Positions 9,620 to 17,375 of a DNA stretch of 64,000 bases are shown here, one piece after another. Position 1 is the stretch's first letter; each line of letters starts with the position of its first letter. The stretch is taken from contig NZ_JACHMN010000002.1 in NCBI RefSeq assembly GCF_014204945.1, forward strand, positions 868,001-932,000, written 5' to 3'. The notes beneath the pieces were generated by a model. It searched no databases. It was not told the DNA's origin and saw only the letters and a program-made list of their open reading frames with translations. Source of the stretch: Allocatelliglobosispora scoriae. GTDB lineage: Bacteria; Actinomycetota; Actinomycetes; Mycobacteriales; Micromonosporaceae. The translations under genes were made by a program, and so were the position numbers.

Positions 9620-10276
9620 ATGTCTCACCGAAGCACAGCAGGCGATCAGAGGTCATTCCGTGTCAGGAGCAAGAATTTGTCCGGCGAGTGCACGACAGAT
9701 GCGCAGTGGTTCGACCAGCTCTGGAAAGACCACAACCAGTCTCTTTACAGATACTGCCTGCACCTCGTGCACATATACCTATACCGGGGTCGGACGGGCA
9801 GCTTCAGGTCAGAAGCAGCCGACCTCGCACAGCTCACGTTCGCGTCGGCCTGGGAAAAGCGGGAAAGCATCCGCTGCGAAGAGAAGGACCCGGGGAACTG
9901 GCTGCGCAACACCGCCCGCAACCACGTCCGCAACCTCAGCCGCCGCAGCTCGCACACCAAAGAGAGTCCGTCAGACAACAACGAGCTCGTCAACCTCGAC
10001 GGCACGACCCTCGAAGACACCAGTCCCGGGCCTGAGTACTCCGAGATCTGGCCGGTGCTGCGCGAGCTGTCGATACCGGACCGAGAACTGCTCATCCTCA
10101 CCTACTGGGCGGACCTGTCCATCGGACAGCTCGCACAGCTCTACGGCATCAGCGACGCTGCCGTACGCGCTCGCCAGACGCGAGCCCGTAGCCGCTTCCG
10201 GGACGCCTTGGAAGCCAGCGGCATGACGCACCTGATCCCGTCGACAGCTGCCACCCACGGAGACAACAATGAATGA
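9620..10276 (+). CDS. ECF-type RNA polymerase sigma factor
   Basis: 218 residues. Region 2 is at about 28-105 (WFDQLWKDHNQSLYRYC, ADLAQLTFASAWEK, DPGNWLRNTARNHVRNLSRR) and region 4 at about 145-200 (LRELSIPDRELLILTYWADL, SIGQLAQLYGISDAAVRARQ), the two DNA/polymerase-binding modules of extracytoplasmic-function sigma factors. The ATG at 9620 follows GAGGG by four bases. The downstream gene overlaps its end by eight bases and encodes a membrane-anchored protein of the type that often accompanies such sigma factors, so the pair probably works as one signalling unit. Confidence 0.9.
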   Translation: MSHRSTAGDQRSFRVRSKNLSGECTTDAQWFDQLWKDHNQSLYRYCLHLVHIYLYRGRTGSFRSEAADLAQLTFASAWEKRESIRCEEKDPGNWLRNTARNHVRNLSRRSSHTKESPSDNNELVNLDGTTLEDTSPGPEYSEIWPVLRELSIPDRELLILTYWADLSIGQLAQLYGISDAAVRARQTRARSRFRDALEASGMTHLIPSTAATHGDNNE

Positions 10277-11324
10277 GGCAACGCCGAACGACACCGAACG
10301 TCTCGTGGAAGCGGTCATGACCGCTCACCGCCCGCCAGACGAGGCCATCGTCTGGCCGTCGCACATCAACCCGGCGGCCATCATGGCGAAGGCGCAGGCC
10401 GCCAAGCCCTGTACCGCGACACCGCAGCCTCCGACGCCCTCACGGCGTTCGAAGCTCAGGCGCCGGGCGATCGCATGCGGGCTCGCCGTCACCACCCTCA
10501 CCGGCGGGGTCGCCTTCTTCGCCAGTCCCGCCAGCGCCAGTCCGCCGGCGATTCCGGGCACGATCGATTTCGATGCCGCCAGCACCGAGTCCGCGTACCG
10601 CTCACTCACAGACCTCGCCGAGGCGGTCTCCCGCCGGCAGGAACCGACCGCGGTGGGCGCGTACAGCTTCACCCGCTCCCAGATCTGGAGCCTGGAGTCC
10701 GACCGGCACCGGCCAGGCGCCGACAAGCACGTGATGGCCCAGGACGAACAGCTCTGGTGGTCCCCCACCACCCGCAGCCGGCTGCTCACCACCCTCCCAC
10801 CGCAGCAGCCCGACACCGTCCGGGCGGAGTGGACCGGGGACCTGCCGCCGCAGTCCGAGGCGCCGCGCGCGATGGACCAGCTCGGCGTCAACGAGATCTC
10901 CCTCGTCCTCGACCAGACACCTGCAGACGACGCCGACCGGCTCCTCGCCCAGGTCGCCGCCAAGGAGCAGAAACCGAGCCCGCTGCCACCGATGTCGGTC
11001 CTGCGGACACTCGCCGACATGTGCCGCTACCACGTCCTGAACCCCACCCAGCGGGCTGCGGTCCTGCTCGCACTCGCCAAGGCCGGCGGGCTCATCTACC
11101 GCGGCATCGTCACCGACCGCGGCGGCCGCCGAGGCCTCGCCGTCAGCCTCGACACCGACGACCACACCCTCCGGCAGGTCCTCGTCTTCGACCGGGACAA
11201 CGGCTCCCTGCTCAGCCGCGAGCAGATCACCCTCGTCGCCGACGACGACCTCCGCCTGCCCGCCGGCAGCGTCACCGCCTACGTCCTCTATCTCGAGCAC
11301 CGCACGATCAACAAGGTCGGCTGA
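10269..11324 (+). CDS. CU044_5270-like membrane-anchored partner of the sigma factor
   Basis: 351 residues. The first ~65 residues are cytoplasmic. A single hydrophobic segment follows a basic run (about 68-90: RRRAIACGLAVTTLTGGVAF), then an external domain of about 260 residues with features of the CU044_5270 family: repeated Trp/Arg strands such as AYSFTRSQIWSLES and EQLWWSPTTRSRLL, a helical LADMCRYHVLNPTQRAAVLLA segment, and a C-terminal GGRRGLAVSLDTDDHTLRQVL. Members are commonly encoded directly after ECF sigma factors. An anti-sigma or sensor role is inferred from that arrangement and from the eight-base overlap with the sigma gene; no zinc-binding anti-sigma motif is present. Confidence 0.75.
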   Translation: MNEATPNDTERLVEAVMTAHRPPDEAIVWPSHINPAAIMAKAQAAKPCTATPQPPTPSRRSKLRRRAIACGLAVTTLTGGVAFFASPASASPPAIPGTIDFDAASTESAYRSLTDLAEAVSRRQEPTAVGAYSFTRSQIWSLESDRHRPGADKHVMAQDEQLWWSPTTRSRLLTTLPPQQPDTVRAEWTGDLPPQSEAPRAMDQLGVNEISLVLDQTPADDADRLLAQVAAKEQKPSPLPPMSVLRTLADMCRYHVLNPTQRAAVLLALAKAGGLIYRGIVTDRGGRRGLAVSLDTDDHTLRQVLVFDRDNGSLLSREQITLVADDDLRLPAGSVTAYVLYLEHRTINKVG

Positions 11325-11445
11325 CCCCACGCGCTATTTCCCGCCCGGCAGCAGCCGACACGGGTGCCATCACCATGCCCGAAAATCCGGCACCCCCTCC
11401 GCGAACCGAGCGCGGAGCAGCCCAATCAGACGAAGGAATCCCACC

Positions 11446-12345
11446 GTGCACCTCCCCACCCCCGACAGCACACCGCCCACGGCTCCGGTCACCACCCCGC
11501 ACTACGCGCTCATGGTCTTCCTGCCCGCAGCAGCCGCGACCTGCTCAGCCGGCGCAGCCGCCAGCCACGGCACAGCCCAGATCCTCTGGGGCATCGGCGC
11601 CGCCACAGCAACCACCGCCGCCGTCACCTTCTCCGTGTGGCGCGACCGCAAGGCCACCAAAGCAGCCGACACCGCCGCCCGAGCAGCGGACGCAGCCGCG
11701 GAATCCCGCACCAGGCTCGCCACGACTCTCAGCCGGCTCGCCGAACCCGTCGTCACCGCCCTCAACACCGTCACCGCCGCACCCGACACCGCCCAACGGC
11801 ACACCGCCCTCGAGGTCCTCATCAGCCTCGTCGTCGACCACGCCCACACCCAGTGCTGGCTCCCCCAGCCCTCCACCGCCGACGTACGCGCCACCCTGTA
11901 CGAACTCCACGGCGACCACCTCGAACGCCGCCGCACCGCCGGACGCGCCGACACACCCCGCCCTGACTTCCACGACCAGCGCAGCCTCCACGACCACGAA
12001 GCCATCAGAATCGCCAAAGGCGAACACCCGCTCATCGTCAACGACCTGCACACCGCACCCCCCGCCCACTTCCAGGACAGCAAAGGCCGCAGCTACCGGT
12101 CATTCCTCGCTGTTCCCGTCCGCGGCGGCACCACCAGCTACGGCATGCTCGTCGTCGACTCCGACCAGCCCAACACCTTCACCGCGATCGACAAACACCA
12201 CCTCCTGCTGATGAGCGCCATCCTCGGCGCCGGCTACGCCCACGTCGCCGCCACCGTCCCACCCACCATCAGCCCATGCCCTCTCCACTTCACCCCCACC
12301 TGCGAGCAGACCCGCCACGCCGCAGCATCACTCGTGTCCGCGTGA
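11446..12345 (+). CDS. Membrane-anchored GAF-like domain protein
   Basis: 299 residues from GTG 11446 (AAGGAA eight bases upstream). Two adjacent hydrophobic helices (about 20-41 and 45-66) are followed by an Ala-rich helical linker and a GAF-like sensor domain at about 95-270, seen as HTALEVLISLVVDHAHTQCW, SYRSFLAVPVRGGTTSYGML and VDSDQPNTFTAIDKHHLLLM. GAF domains bind small ligands or relay signals. No output domain is fused. It lies about 120 bp after the sigma-partner gene in the same direction and precedes a strong hairpin, so it may belong to the same transcription unit. Confidence 0.75.
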   Translation: MHLPTPDSTPPTAPVTTPHYALMVFLPAAAATCSAGAAASHGTAQILWGIGAATATTAAVTFSVWRDRKATKAADTAARAADAAAESRTRLATTLSRLAEPVVTALNTVTAAPDTAQRHTALEVLISLVVDHAHTQCWLPQPSTADVRATLYELHGDHLERRRTAGRADTPRPDFHDQRSLHDHEAIRIAKGEHPLIVNDLHTAPPAHFQDSKGRSYRSFLAVPVRGGTTSYGMLVVDSDQPNTFTAIDKHHLLLMSAILGAGYAHVAATVPPTISPCPLHFTPTCEQTRHAAASLVSA

Positions 12346-12419
12346 GCCCCTCCCTATCGAGCGGATGGTGACCGGAGACTTCGAAGATCACGATGACGGG
12401 TACGGACGGATGGTTATGA

Positions 12420-12458
12420 GGCACCGGGTGGCAGCGAATATCCCTGCCACCCGGTGCC
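12420..12458. terminator. Bidirectional terminator hairpin
   Basis: GGCACCGGGTGGCA (12420-12433) and TGCCACCCGGTGCC (12445-12458) form a perfect 14-bp stem with an 11-base loop. It lies between the rightward GAF gene (stop 12345) and the leftward pentapeptide gene (stop 12527) and can serve both. Confidence 0.8.
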
Positions 12459-12526
12459 AAGCCGGATCACATCTTCTCCGACTTCTCGCAACATTCAGAT
12501 GGCAGCGAAATGGGAAATTCGAAAGC

Positions 12527-12784
12527 TCAGGAATGGGTCCTGGTTTGCACGGGGACCGGATAGGCCTCCGGCCACGTCGTCCGCCCGTCGCCCTTCACGC
12601 CGCCGTCGGATCTCACCATGGTTAAGTTCGTACGGCTTGGATCCGCCTCGCGCAGGTCCACTTCGCGCACGTCTGCGTCTGCCACCCCGTCCAGGTCCAC
12701 ATCGCGTAAGCCCTCGCCGCTCAAGAGCAAGCCCTTCAGGCTCGCACGGCTCGAGTCCGCACCGCTCAGGTCCGCCCCATGCAT
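12527..12784 (-). CDS. Short pentapeptide-repeat protein
   Basis: 85 residues. From ATG 12784 the product reads as a ladder of A(D/N)LxX pentapeptides: MHGADLSGADSSRASLKGLL, then LRDVDLDGVADADVREVDLR and EADPSRTNL. Pentapeptide repeats fold as right-handed quadrilateral beta-helices; some mimic DNA. Only about eleven units remain and several are imperfect, so this could be a degraded or unusually short member. A TTG at 12808 extends the frame by eight residues. It is the last gene of the leftward run that includes the PIN toxin locus. Confidence 0.55.
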   Translation of the reverse strand: MHGADLSGADSSRASLKGLLLSGEGLRDVDLDGVADADVREVDLREADPSRTNLTMVRSDGGVKGDGRTTWPEAYPVPVQTRTHS

Positions 12785-12809
12785 GCTCACTTCACGGAAG
12801 CCTCGCAAG

Positions 12810-12986
12810 TCAGGTCAGCGCCGCCGCCGATTCGGTGAGGCCGACAGGCCCATGCGTTACGCGTGCGGAACGTCGCCCGATGACTGTGATGACGGCTCGC
12901 CGGTCGACCAGCGCAGGTGGCCAGGCGAGCAGCGCGCGCTGGGCCCGGTGAGCCGCCGCCACCGGGTGATCGAGGTCGCGGCTCAT
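12810..12986 (-). CDS. Possible small protein downstream of PIN toxin
   Basis: 58 residues from ATG 12986 (MSRDLDHPVAAAHRAQRALL...), starting 13 bases after the toxin stop and ending just before the pentapeptide frame. Composition is Arg/Ala-rich and no motif is recognised. It is listed only because it fills the gap between two leftward genes and reads through without interruption. Confidence 0.25.
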   Translation of the reverse strand: MSRDLDHPVAAAHRAQRALLAWPPALVDRRAVITVIGRRSARVTHGPVGLTESAAALT

Positions 12987-12999
12987 CGGTCGGTCGATC

Positions 13000-13419
13000 T
13001 CAGTCGAGGTCGAGGTCGAGGTCGAGGTCGAGGTCGAGGATGTCGTCCTTGTCGAGATGGGGTGCGTACACGCCGCGGTGGTACGTGCCCAGCATGGCCG
13101 CATGGGTACGGGCCTCGGCCAGCGCGTGGGCCTGCCCGATGCTCATGCCCGACATCCGCTTGGCGACCGGCAGCGTGTCGCCGGCGAGCAGAGGCAGGAT
13201 CACCGCGACGCCGTCGGTATCGGTGAGCAGGTCCTCCAACCGCGTCCGGCCGTCCAGGTCGAGCTCGGCAAAGGCGTCAAGGACACACGCCGCCGGTACA
13301 CCGACGATCCCCTGGTTCTCGTGCACCGACGTCAGCAGCTCGGCGACGGCGAGCTGTTCGGTTCCGAGGAGCGCGTACGACAGCAACGCGGACCCGTCCA
13401 TGACGACGTGAACGCTCAC
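13000..13419 (-). CDS. PIN-domain-like toxin with Asp-Leu repeat tail
   Basis: 139 residues from GTG 13419, with GGGGAGG four bases upstream. VVMDGSALLSYALLG gives the first conserved acidic residue of a PIN nuclease (D8), and GMSIGQAHALAEARTHAAML and LAEART are in the place of the later acidic cluster. PIN toxins of type II toxin-antitoxin pairs cleave RNA. The gene overlaps the preceding antitoxin gene by four bases (GTGA). The C-terminus is unusual: after DKDDI it ends in six Leu-Asp pairs encoded by a hexanucleotide tandem repeat. That tail is not part of the PIN fold and may be an expansion that ran to the current stop codon. Confidence 0.75.
   Translation of the reverse strand: MSVHVVMDGSALLSYALLGTEQLAVAELLTSVHENQGIVGVPAACVLDAFAELDLDGRTRLEDLLTDTDGVAVILPLLAGDTLPVAKRMSGMSIGQAHALAEARTHAAMLGTYHRGVYAPHLDKDDILDLDLDLDLDLD
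13004..13039. repeat. Tandem repeat (TCGAGG)x6 in the toxin gene
   Basis: Six exact copies of TCGAGG occupy 36 bp at the 3' end of the PIN toxin gene. Read on the minus strand they encode alternating Leu and Asp. Because the unit is six bases, slippage changes tail length without changing frame. Confidence 0.95.
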
Positions 13420-13661
13420 GCCGCCTCCCCTGCGCCGCGACGCGCGCGAAGGCGGGACTGCTGAGCCTCGATACGGGCACCCATCGCCGCGACACCTTCC
13501 GGGGTCACCTCAACGCCATGACGTGCGAACACGGCCTGGAGGCGGTCACCGCGGCGACGCAGACGCAGCGCCTCCGTAACGTACGCCGACACGTTCTCAA
13601 CGCCTTCCAGCTGCGCCGCGACGTCCTCGGGGACGCTGATGCTGTATTTGGTGACCGCCAT
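13416..13661 (-). CDS. Antitoxin of PIN toxin-antitoxin pair
   Basis: 81 residues from ATG 13661: MAVTKYSISVPEDVAAQLEG, VENVSAYVTEALRLRRRGDR, then a helical tail ending RRGAGEAA. The first part is a ribbon-helix-helix-like DNA-binding module (a beta strand KYSISVP followed by two helices), typical of type II antitoxins. The C-terminal helix would bind and neutralise the PIN toxin. The stop overlaps the toxin start (GTGA), so antitoxin is made first and translation is coupled. The frame is also open upstream to 13733, but that extension is not protein-like. Autoregulation is expected for the family; no operator was identified. Confidence 0.75.
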   Translation of the reverse strand: MAVTKYSISVPEDVAAQLEGVENVSAYVTEALRLRRRGDRLQAVFARHGVEVTPEGVAAMGARIEAQQSRLRARRGAGEAA

Positions 13662-13795
13662 AACCCGGTAGGAAGAACAAGCGCCAGAAGTAGGACAGAT
13701 CAACATCTGCCCGGGCGGGACGCCACCCTGCACGTCAGCGGACCGACTTGCGACCGCGATATCGCCGACCTGGTTCGAAACAGCCGGTAATCGGT

Positions 13796-13834
13796 GCTGG
13801 CCGCGAACACGAAGCAGTCGTGTTCGCGGCCAGC
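13796..13834 (-). terminator. Terminator of frameshifted gene
   Basis: GCTGGCCGCGAACACGA (13796-13812) pairs perfectly over 17 bp with 13818-13834 around a five-base loop. It lies five bases after the stop of the leftward frameshifted gene, showing that this was a genuine transcription unit. Confidence 0.8.
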
Positions 13835-13838
13835 GCTG

Positions 13839-14371
13839 TCAGGGCACCGCTCGTTCGATGACCTGGCCGTCGGCGAGGTCGGCAAGGTTCGACTCGACCC
13901 ATCGGTCGAAGGAGCCCCGGACGCCGAGGCGGAGCCCGAAGTGCCACGTCGGATCGGCGAAGACGCAGTTGCCGCCGTCGAAGACGAATTCGAGGCACTT
14001 GAACAAGCCTTGCTCAGGTACAGACTCGGCGTCGACAACCGCACGAACGCCTCGGCATGACAACTTCGGCCAATCGGCGAAGAAGATCGACTCGCACGAC
14101 GACAGGGCGAATTCGAAGTCCTCGTCGCCTGCGGCCCAGTGCGGTGGCGACGTCGACACGGGCAGGCTCACCCGGACCTGGGCGAGGTTACGATCCGCAT
14201 CCAGCCGCACCAGGCCGCCGTCATGCCGAAGGTACGCGTGGTCAGGCATCTGCTTGAAGACACCGCCGGCCCCTGGTCCCGGTCGATGTAGCCCGGGACC
14301 AGCACGTCGAGAAACACCCGGCCCTCAACGGCGAGAATCAGCCGGTCGAGGCTGACGGTCTCGTTGCCCAC
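13839..14371 (-). pseudogene. Hypothetical protein gene with a one-base frameshift
   Basis: Two minus-strand frames together make one protein of about 178 residues. The first runs from GTG 14371 (AGGAGG eight bases upstream): VGNETVSLDRLILAVEGRVF, LDVLVPGYIDRDQG. The second continues directly as AGGVFKQMPDHAYLRHDGGL and on to ...ADLADGQVIERAVP. The switch falls at a run of four C on the plus strand (14270-14273); adding one base there restores a single frame. The protein is soluble, rich in Trp and acidic residues, and of no family I recognise. The break could be a real mutation or a homopolymer sequencing error. A perfect terminator follows. Confidence 0.6.
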
Positions 14372-14997
14372 CTGGACGTCCTCCTGCGCGCTCGCCACGT
14401 CGTTTACCAGTGGAACTCATCGCGGTGTCGGTGATCACGGCAGCTTGTTGACACCCGAATCGACATCTTGCAAGAACGTGCGGACCTCTCCCACCTGGTC
14501 AACGACCAGGGCGAGGCCCTCGACTCACAACACAGCCCGCGCGAGCCTGGTGGAGCTGCTCGGCGAGCACCGCCTGCCCTTCGACGACCACCCGCAGCAG
14601 CAACCGGATCCAAGGACTGACCGCCATGCAGTCGATCACCGGCACCCGACGACCAGAAGCAGGGTCCTGATGAGCCGTCCTGTCCTATACCCGGGCGACG
14701 CCGACCATGATGCTCCTGTGGCAGGACGTCCGCCACAACGCCGGGCACCCTCGCCGACCGGCGTCCGCGCTGCTGGACCCCCGCCGTGACCGTCTCTCCA
14801 GCAGCACCCTCAACACCGACCTGGGACACTTCGACTACTCCAGGTACGGGCCTGTATCGAACCGTCGAAGTCCGGGGCGCGGACATGGAGCCTCGAATAC
14901 GGCTACGCCGAACCGTATTCCGAGCGCGACCGTTCCAGCTGAACAGTACAGTGCCGTGGTCGCGACATACGCCCACGGCGCCAAAAACGGAGTAGCA
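14372..14997. other. Gene-free or decayed stretch
   Basis: No frame can be called. Short plus-strand pieces around 14440-14640 have protein-like character (ERADLSHLVNDQGEALDS in one frame, ARASLVELLGEHRLPFDD in the next) and may be remains of a frameshifted gene. GC content drops toward the right end, where the low-GC gene begins. Confidence 0.4.
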
Positions 14998-15021
14998 ATG
15001 AACTTCGCGGTAACCGCATGA
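14998..15021 (+). other. Possible seven-residue leader ORF
   Basis: ATG 14998, preceded by GGAG, encodes MNFAVTA and ends in a TGA that overlaps the ATG of the next gene (ATGA at 15018-15021). It may couple translation of the low-GC gene, which has no ribosome binding site of its own. It could also be chance. Confidence 0.3.
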
Positions 15022-15476
15022 ACGCCCGGCGATCAGTGACCGTCGAGAAGCATGGCGATAAGATCGTCGTAGTACCCTACCTGCGCACCACTAGCGGATA
15101 CTACATTTCCGGTGAACAGCTAGCGATTTGCCCCAGCGATGTCGCCGATAAGTCGCTCGGGGATCTCGTTAAAGAAGCCTTCCGGCACACCGATATGGAT
15201 TTCCTACCTGTAGATTCGACAACGCTAAAAGCACGGTTTGCAAAACACAAAAAGGCCATCGGTGTTCGCAACATGCGGCAATATATGGAGCAAGCTCTTG
15301 CGGTGCAATTGCTGCTGGACGCTGATGAAGTGCTAGCTGTTTCACCGACTCGCAACGAGGGATCGCGTGGAGGATTTGCGTTCCGCGAGCACGAAGGTCG
15401 GCAGATCAAGTTCGGTGACGCTTCGTCCAGCGAAATCGGTGAGGCAGTACGTGCGGTACTAGCGCTTTCCGACTGA
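15018..15476 (+). CDS. Low-GC hypothetical protein, possibly immunity-like
   Basis: 152 residues. Codon use differs from all neighbours: A/T third positions are frequent and overall GC is far lower than the roughly 70% around it, a sign of recent transfer. The N-terminal half (SVTVEKHGDKIVVVPYLRTT, SGYYISGEQLAICPSDVADK, SLGDLVKEAF) alternates strands and a helix in a way reminiscent of contact-dependent-inhibition immunity proteins, but I cannot confirm that family. The second half is helical then beta. No toxin gene lies next to it. It precedes the Wadjet-like cassette in the same direction by about 340 bp. Confidence 0.65.
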   Translation: MNARRSVTVEKHGDKIVVVPYLRTTSGYYISGEQLAICPSDVADKSLGDLVKEAFRHTDMDFLPVDSTTLKARFAKHKKAIGVRNMRQYMEQALAVQLLLDADEVLAVSPTRNEGSRGGFAFREHEGRQIKFGDASSSEIGEAVRAVLALSD

Positions 15477-15594
15477 TCACAGAAAAGTCGGCTGCCTATC
15501 CATACCACGCGAGATCCAGACTGAAGTCCGCGAATGCAACTGCTCAACTACCTGATGGGTAGTGCGGGCTTGAGAACCGCGAGCCTCGGCGCAC

Positions 15595-15795
15595 GTGCGG
15601 TTGCAAGACGTATCGGCCCTGACAGGAGACACATGGCGGCGGGCAGGCACGATAATCCAGGCGAGGGTTTCGTTTCGCGTGAGCCGGCGTCAGCGGGTGG
15701 CGGATCTGCTGCCCGCAGTGCTGGACATGGCTGACTGGGAGCTGGCGGAGGCGCTCTACCGGGAGGCGATTCAGGGAACAGAACGGCTCGCCTGA
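15595..15795 (+). CDS. Possible small protein just upstream of the Wadjet-like operon
   Basis: 66 residues from GTG 15595. The C-terminal part, SRRQRVADLLPAVLDMADWE then LAEALYREAIQGTERLA, looks like a real amphipathic helical segment. It ends 17 bases before the first gene of the SMC cassette and on the same strand. The N-terminal part is less convincing, so this may be the 3' remnant of a longer gene. No family is recognised. Confidence 0.35.
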   Translation: MRLQDVSALTGDTWRRAGTIIQARVSFRVSRRQRVADLLPAVLDMADWELAEALYREAIQGTERLA

Positions 15796-15812
15796 TCTGC
15801 CACAATGTCTTC

Positions 15813-17375
15813 ATGTCGATGCCCCCGGAGTCGGCGCCACAGCCGTTTGCCCATCTTCAAACACCCTTAACGCCGCTCTACCGGGAGATTTTGACCGCAT
15901 TTGTTCGAGCGAAGCAGCGTTTCGTCGTTCACCTGCGCCCCGAGGATGTAGCCGTCGACCTCGGCCGGCCGGCTGACGTCGGCGCTATCGGTTCGGCGCT
16001 GGAGAGCCTGTCCGCGTGGAAGAATCTGCGGCAGGACCCGGATACCAGTCGGGTCACCACGGTGGAGGATTTCCAGCGAGCCCGCTACCTCTACCAGCTC
16101 ACGGCGGAGGGCCACGCCGCCGAGCAGGCGATCTCCGTCTACGAGGAGTCGATCGGCCGACGGGGCTCGCTGCAGTCGGTGGCCCTGGCCGATATCGCCG
16201 GGCAGTTGCAAGCGCTGCTCGTCATCGCTTCGGAATCTGCCGGCGGCCATCCACCGGACGCGGCCAAGTGCCACCTGTTGCTGATCGGGGTGGTCGATCG
16301 GTTTACCGGTCTGGCAGACAACGCTCAGGCGTTCATGGCGTCGTTGCGGCGGGCGATCGACTTCGCCGATGCGGACATCGAGGCCTTCGTGGCGTACAAG
16401 GAGCGCTTGATCACCTACATCGAGCGGTTCATCGCCGATCTGGCCAACCTCGGCGCGGAGATCGCGGGCTTGACTCAGCAGATCGAGGCGGCCGGGGTGG
16501 AGTCACTACTGGGGGTCGCCGCGCGGCGAGATGCGGCGGACGCTGTGCCGGAGGACAAGAGCGATGAGGCGTTCGATCAGGCATTTGAGGACTCGCTCGC
16601 TGTCTGGCACTCGCGGTGGCGGGGTCTTCGGGAGTGGTTCGTCAGTGCCGACGCGCGGCGGCCATCGCAGGCGAGGCTGCTGCGTTCGGCGGCGCTCGGG
16701 GCCATCACCCAAATGCTCGGCGCGGTCAACGCCATCAACGAGCGCAGGGCGGGCCGGTCGGATCGCGCCGCCGACTTTCGCACGCTGGCCGTCTGGTTTG
16801 CTCAGAGTCCCGACGATGAGGCCGCGCACCGGCTGTGGCGGGCCGCGTTCGGGCTGACCCCGTCCCGGCACTTGTCCGTGACCGCACCGACGCTGGAGAA
16901 GTGGGAAACCGAACGGGTGTCATCGGCAACTCCCTGGCAGCAGGCGCCCCGGCTGGCGATCAGCCCGCAGCTGCGGCGTACCGGATCCTACGAACGGCGC
17001 GGCCAGCCCAACCGCGTCGTCGACCGCACTGAGGCGCGCCTGTTCCTGGCAGACCAGGCCGAGCAGGAGTCCCGCCAGACCGCTGCTGCGCGGGCGACAC
17101 TGGCGACCACGCAACCGGTCCTGCTGTCCCAGCTCGGCGACCTGGATCCGATAGCTTTCCGTCTCTTCCTCCAGCTCCTGGGAGACGCGCTGGCAGCGCG
17201 TGGGCCCCGGCAGGACGAGGTGGTGACGACAACCGGCGATGGGACGATGCGCGTGGGCCTCACCGCCGTCCCGGGAGCCCGATGGGTTCGCATCGCCACT
17301 GCCGACGGCGTGCTGGAAGGCCCGGAACACTACATCGAGATCACGGACCTGACCGCCGAGAGGTCCCTGCCGTGA
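15813..17375 (+). CDS. TIGR02677/DUF2397-type protein, first subunit of Wadjet-like cassette
   Basis: 520 residues. The N-terminus PLYREILTAFVRAKQRFVVH followed by LRPEDVAVDLG is the winged-helix-like start of this family, which has the place of the kleisin/JetA-type subunit in four-gene SMC defence operons. The middle is helical (about 150-260), and a second globular part follows from about 330. Length matches the family's usual ~500 residues. Its stop overlaps the next start (GTGA, 17372-17375). A role in forming the SMC complex that recognises and removes plasmid DNA is inferred from operon membership; no catalytic site is expected in this subunit. Confidence 0.8.
   Translation: MSMPPESAPQPFAHLQTPLTPLYREILTAFVRAKQRFVVHLRPEDVAVDLGRPADVGAIGSALESLSAWKNLRQDPDTSRVTTVEDFQRARYLYQLTAEGHAAEQAISVYEESIGRRGSLQSVALADIAGQLQALLVIASESAGGHPPDAAKCHLLLIGVVDRFTGLADNAQAFMASLRRAIDFADADIEAFVAYKERLITYIERFIADLANLGAEIAGLTQQIEAAGVESLLGVAARRDAADAVPEDKSDEAFDQAFEDSLAVWHSRWRGLREWFVSADARRPSQARLLRSAALGAITQMLGAVNAINERRAGRSDRAADFRTLAVWFAQSPDDEAAHRLWRAAFGLTPSRHLSVTAPTLEKWETERVSSATPWQQAPRLAISPQLRRTGSYERRGQPNRVVDRTEARLFLADQAEQESRQTAAARATLATTQPVLLSQLGDLDPIAFRLFLQLLGDALAARGPRQDEVVTTTGDGTMRVGLTAVPGARWVRIATADGVLEGPEHYIEITDLTAERSLP

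Noticed and set aside
10475-12211. Long rightward frame overlapping the sigma-partner and GAF genes
   Set aside because: Its product is almost only Arg, Pro, Ala, Ser and Thr, typical of a shifted frame in high-GC DNA. The real genes in other frames carry recognisable domains.
13004-13039. Short tandem repeat considered as a CRISPR-like array
   Set aside because: Units are six bases with no spacers and lie inside a coding sequence. No CRISPR array or cas gene was seen in the window.
14404-14976. 190-residue leftward frame
   Set aside because: Arg/Gly-rich product without domain character; fragments of more protein-like sequence occur on the opposite strand.
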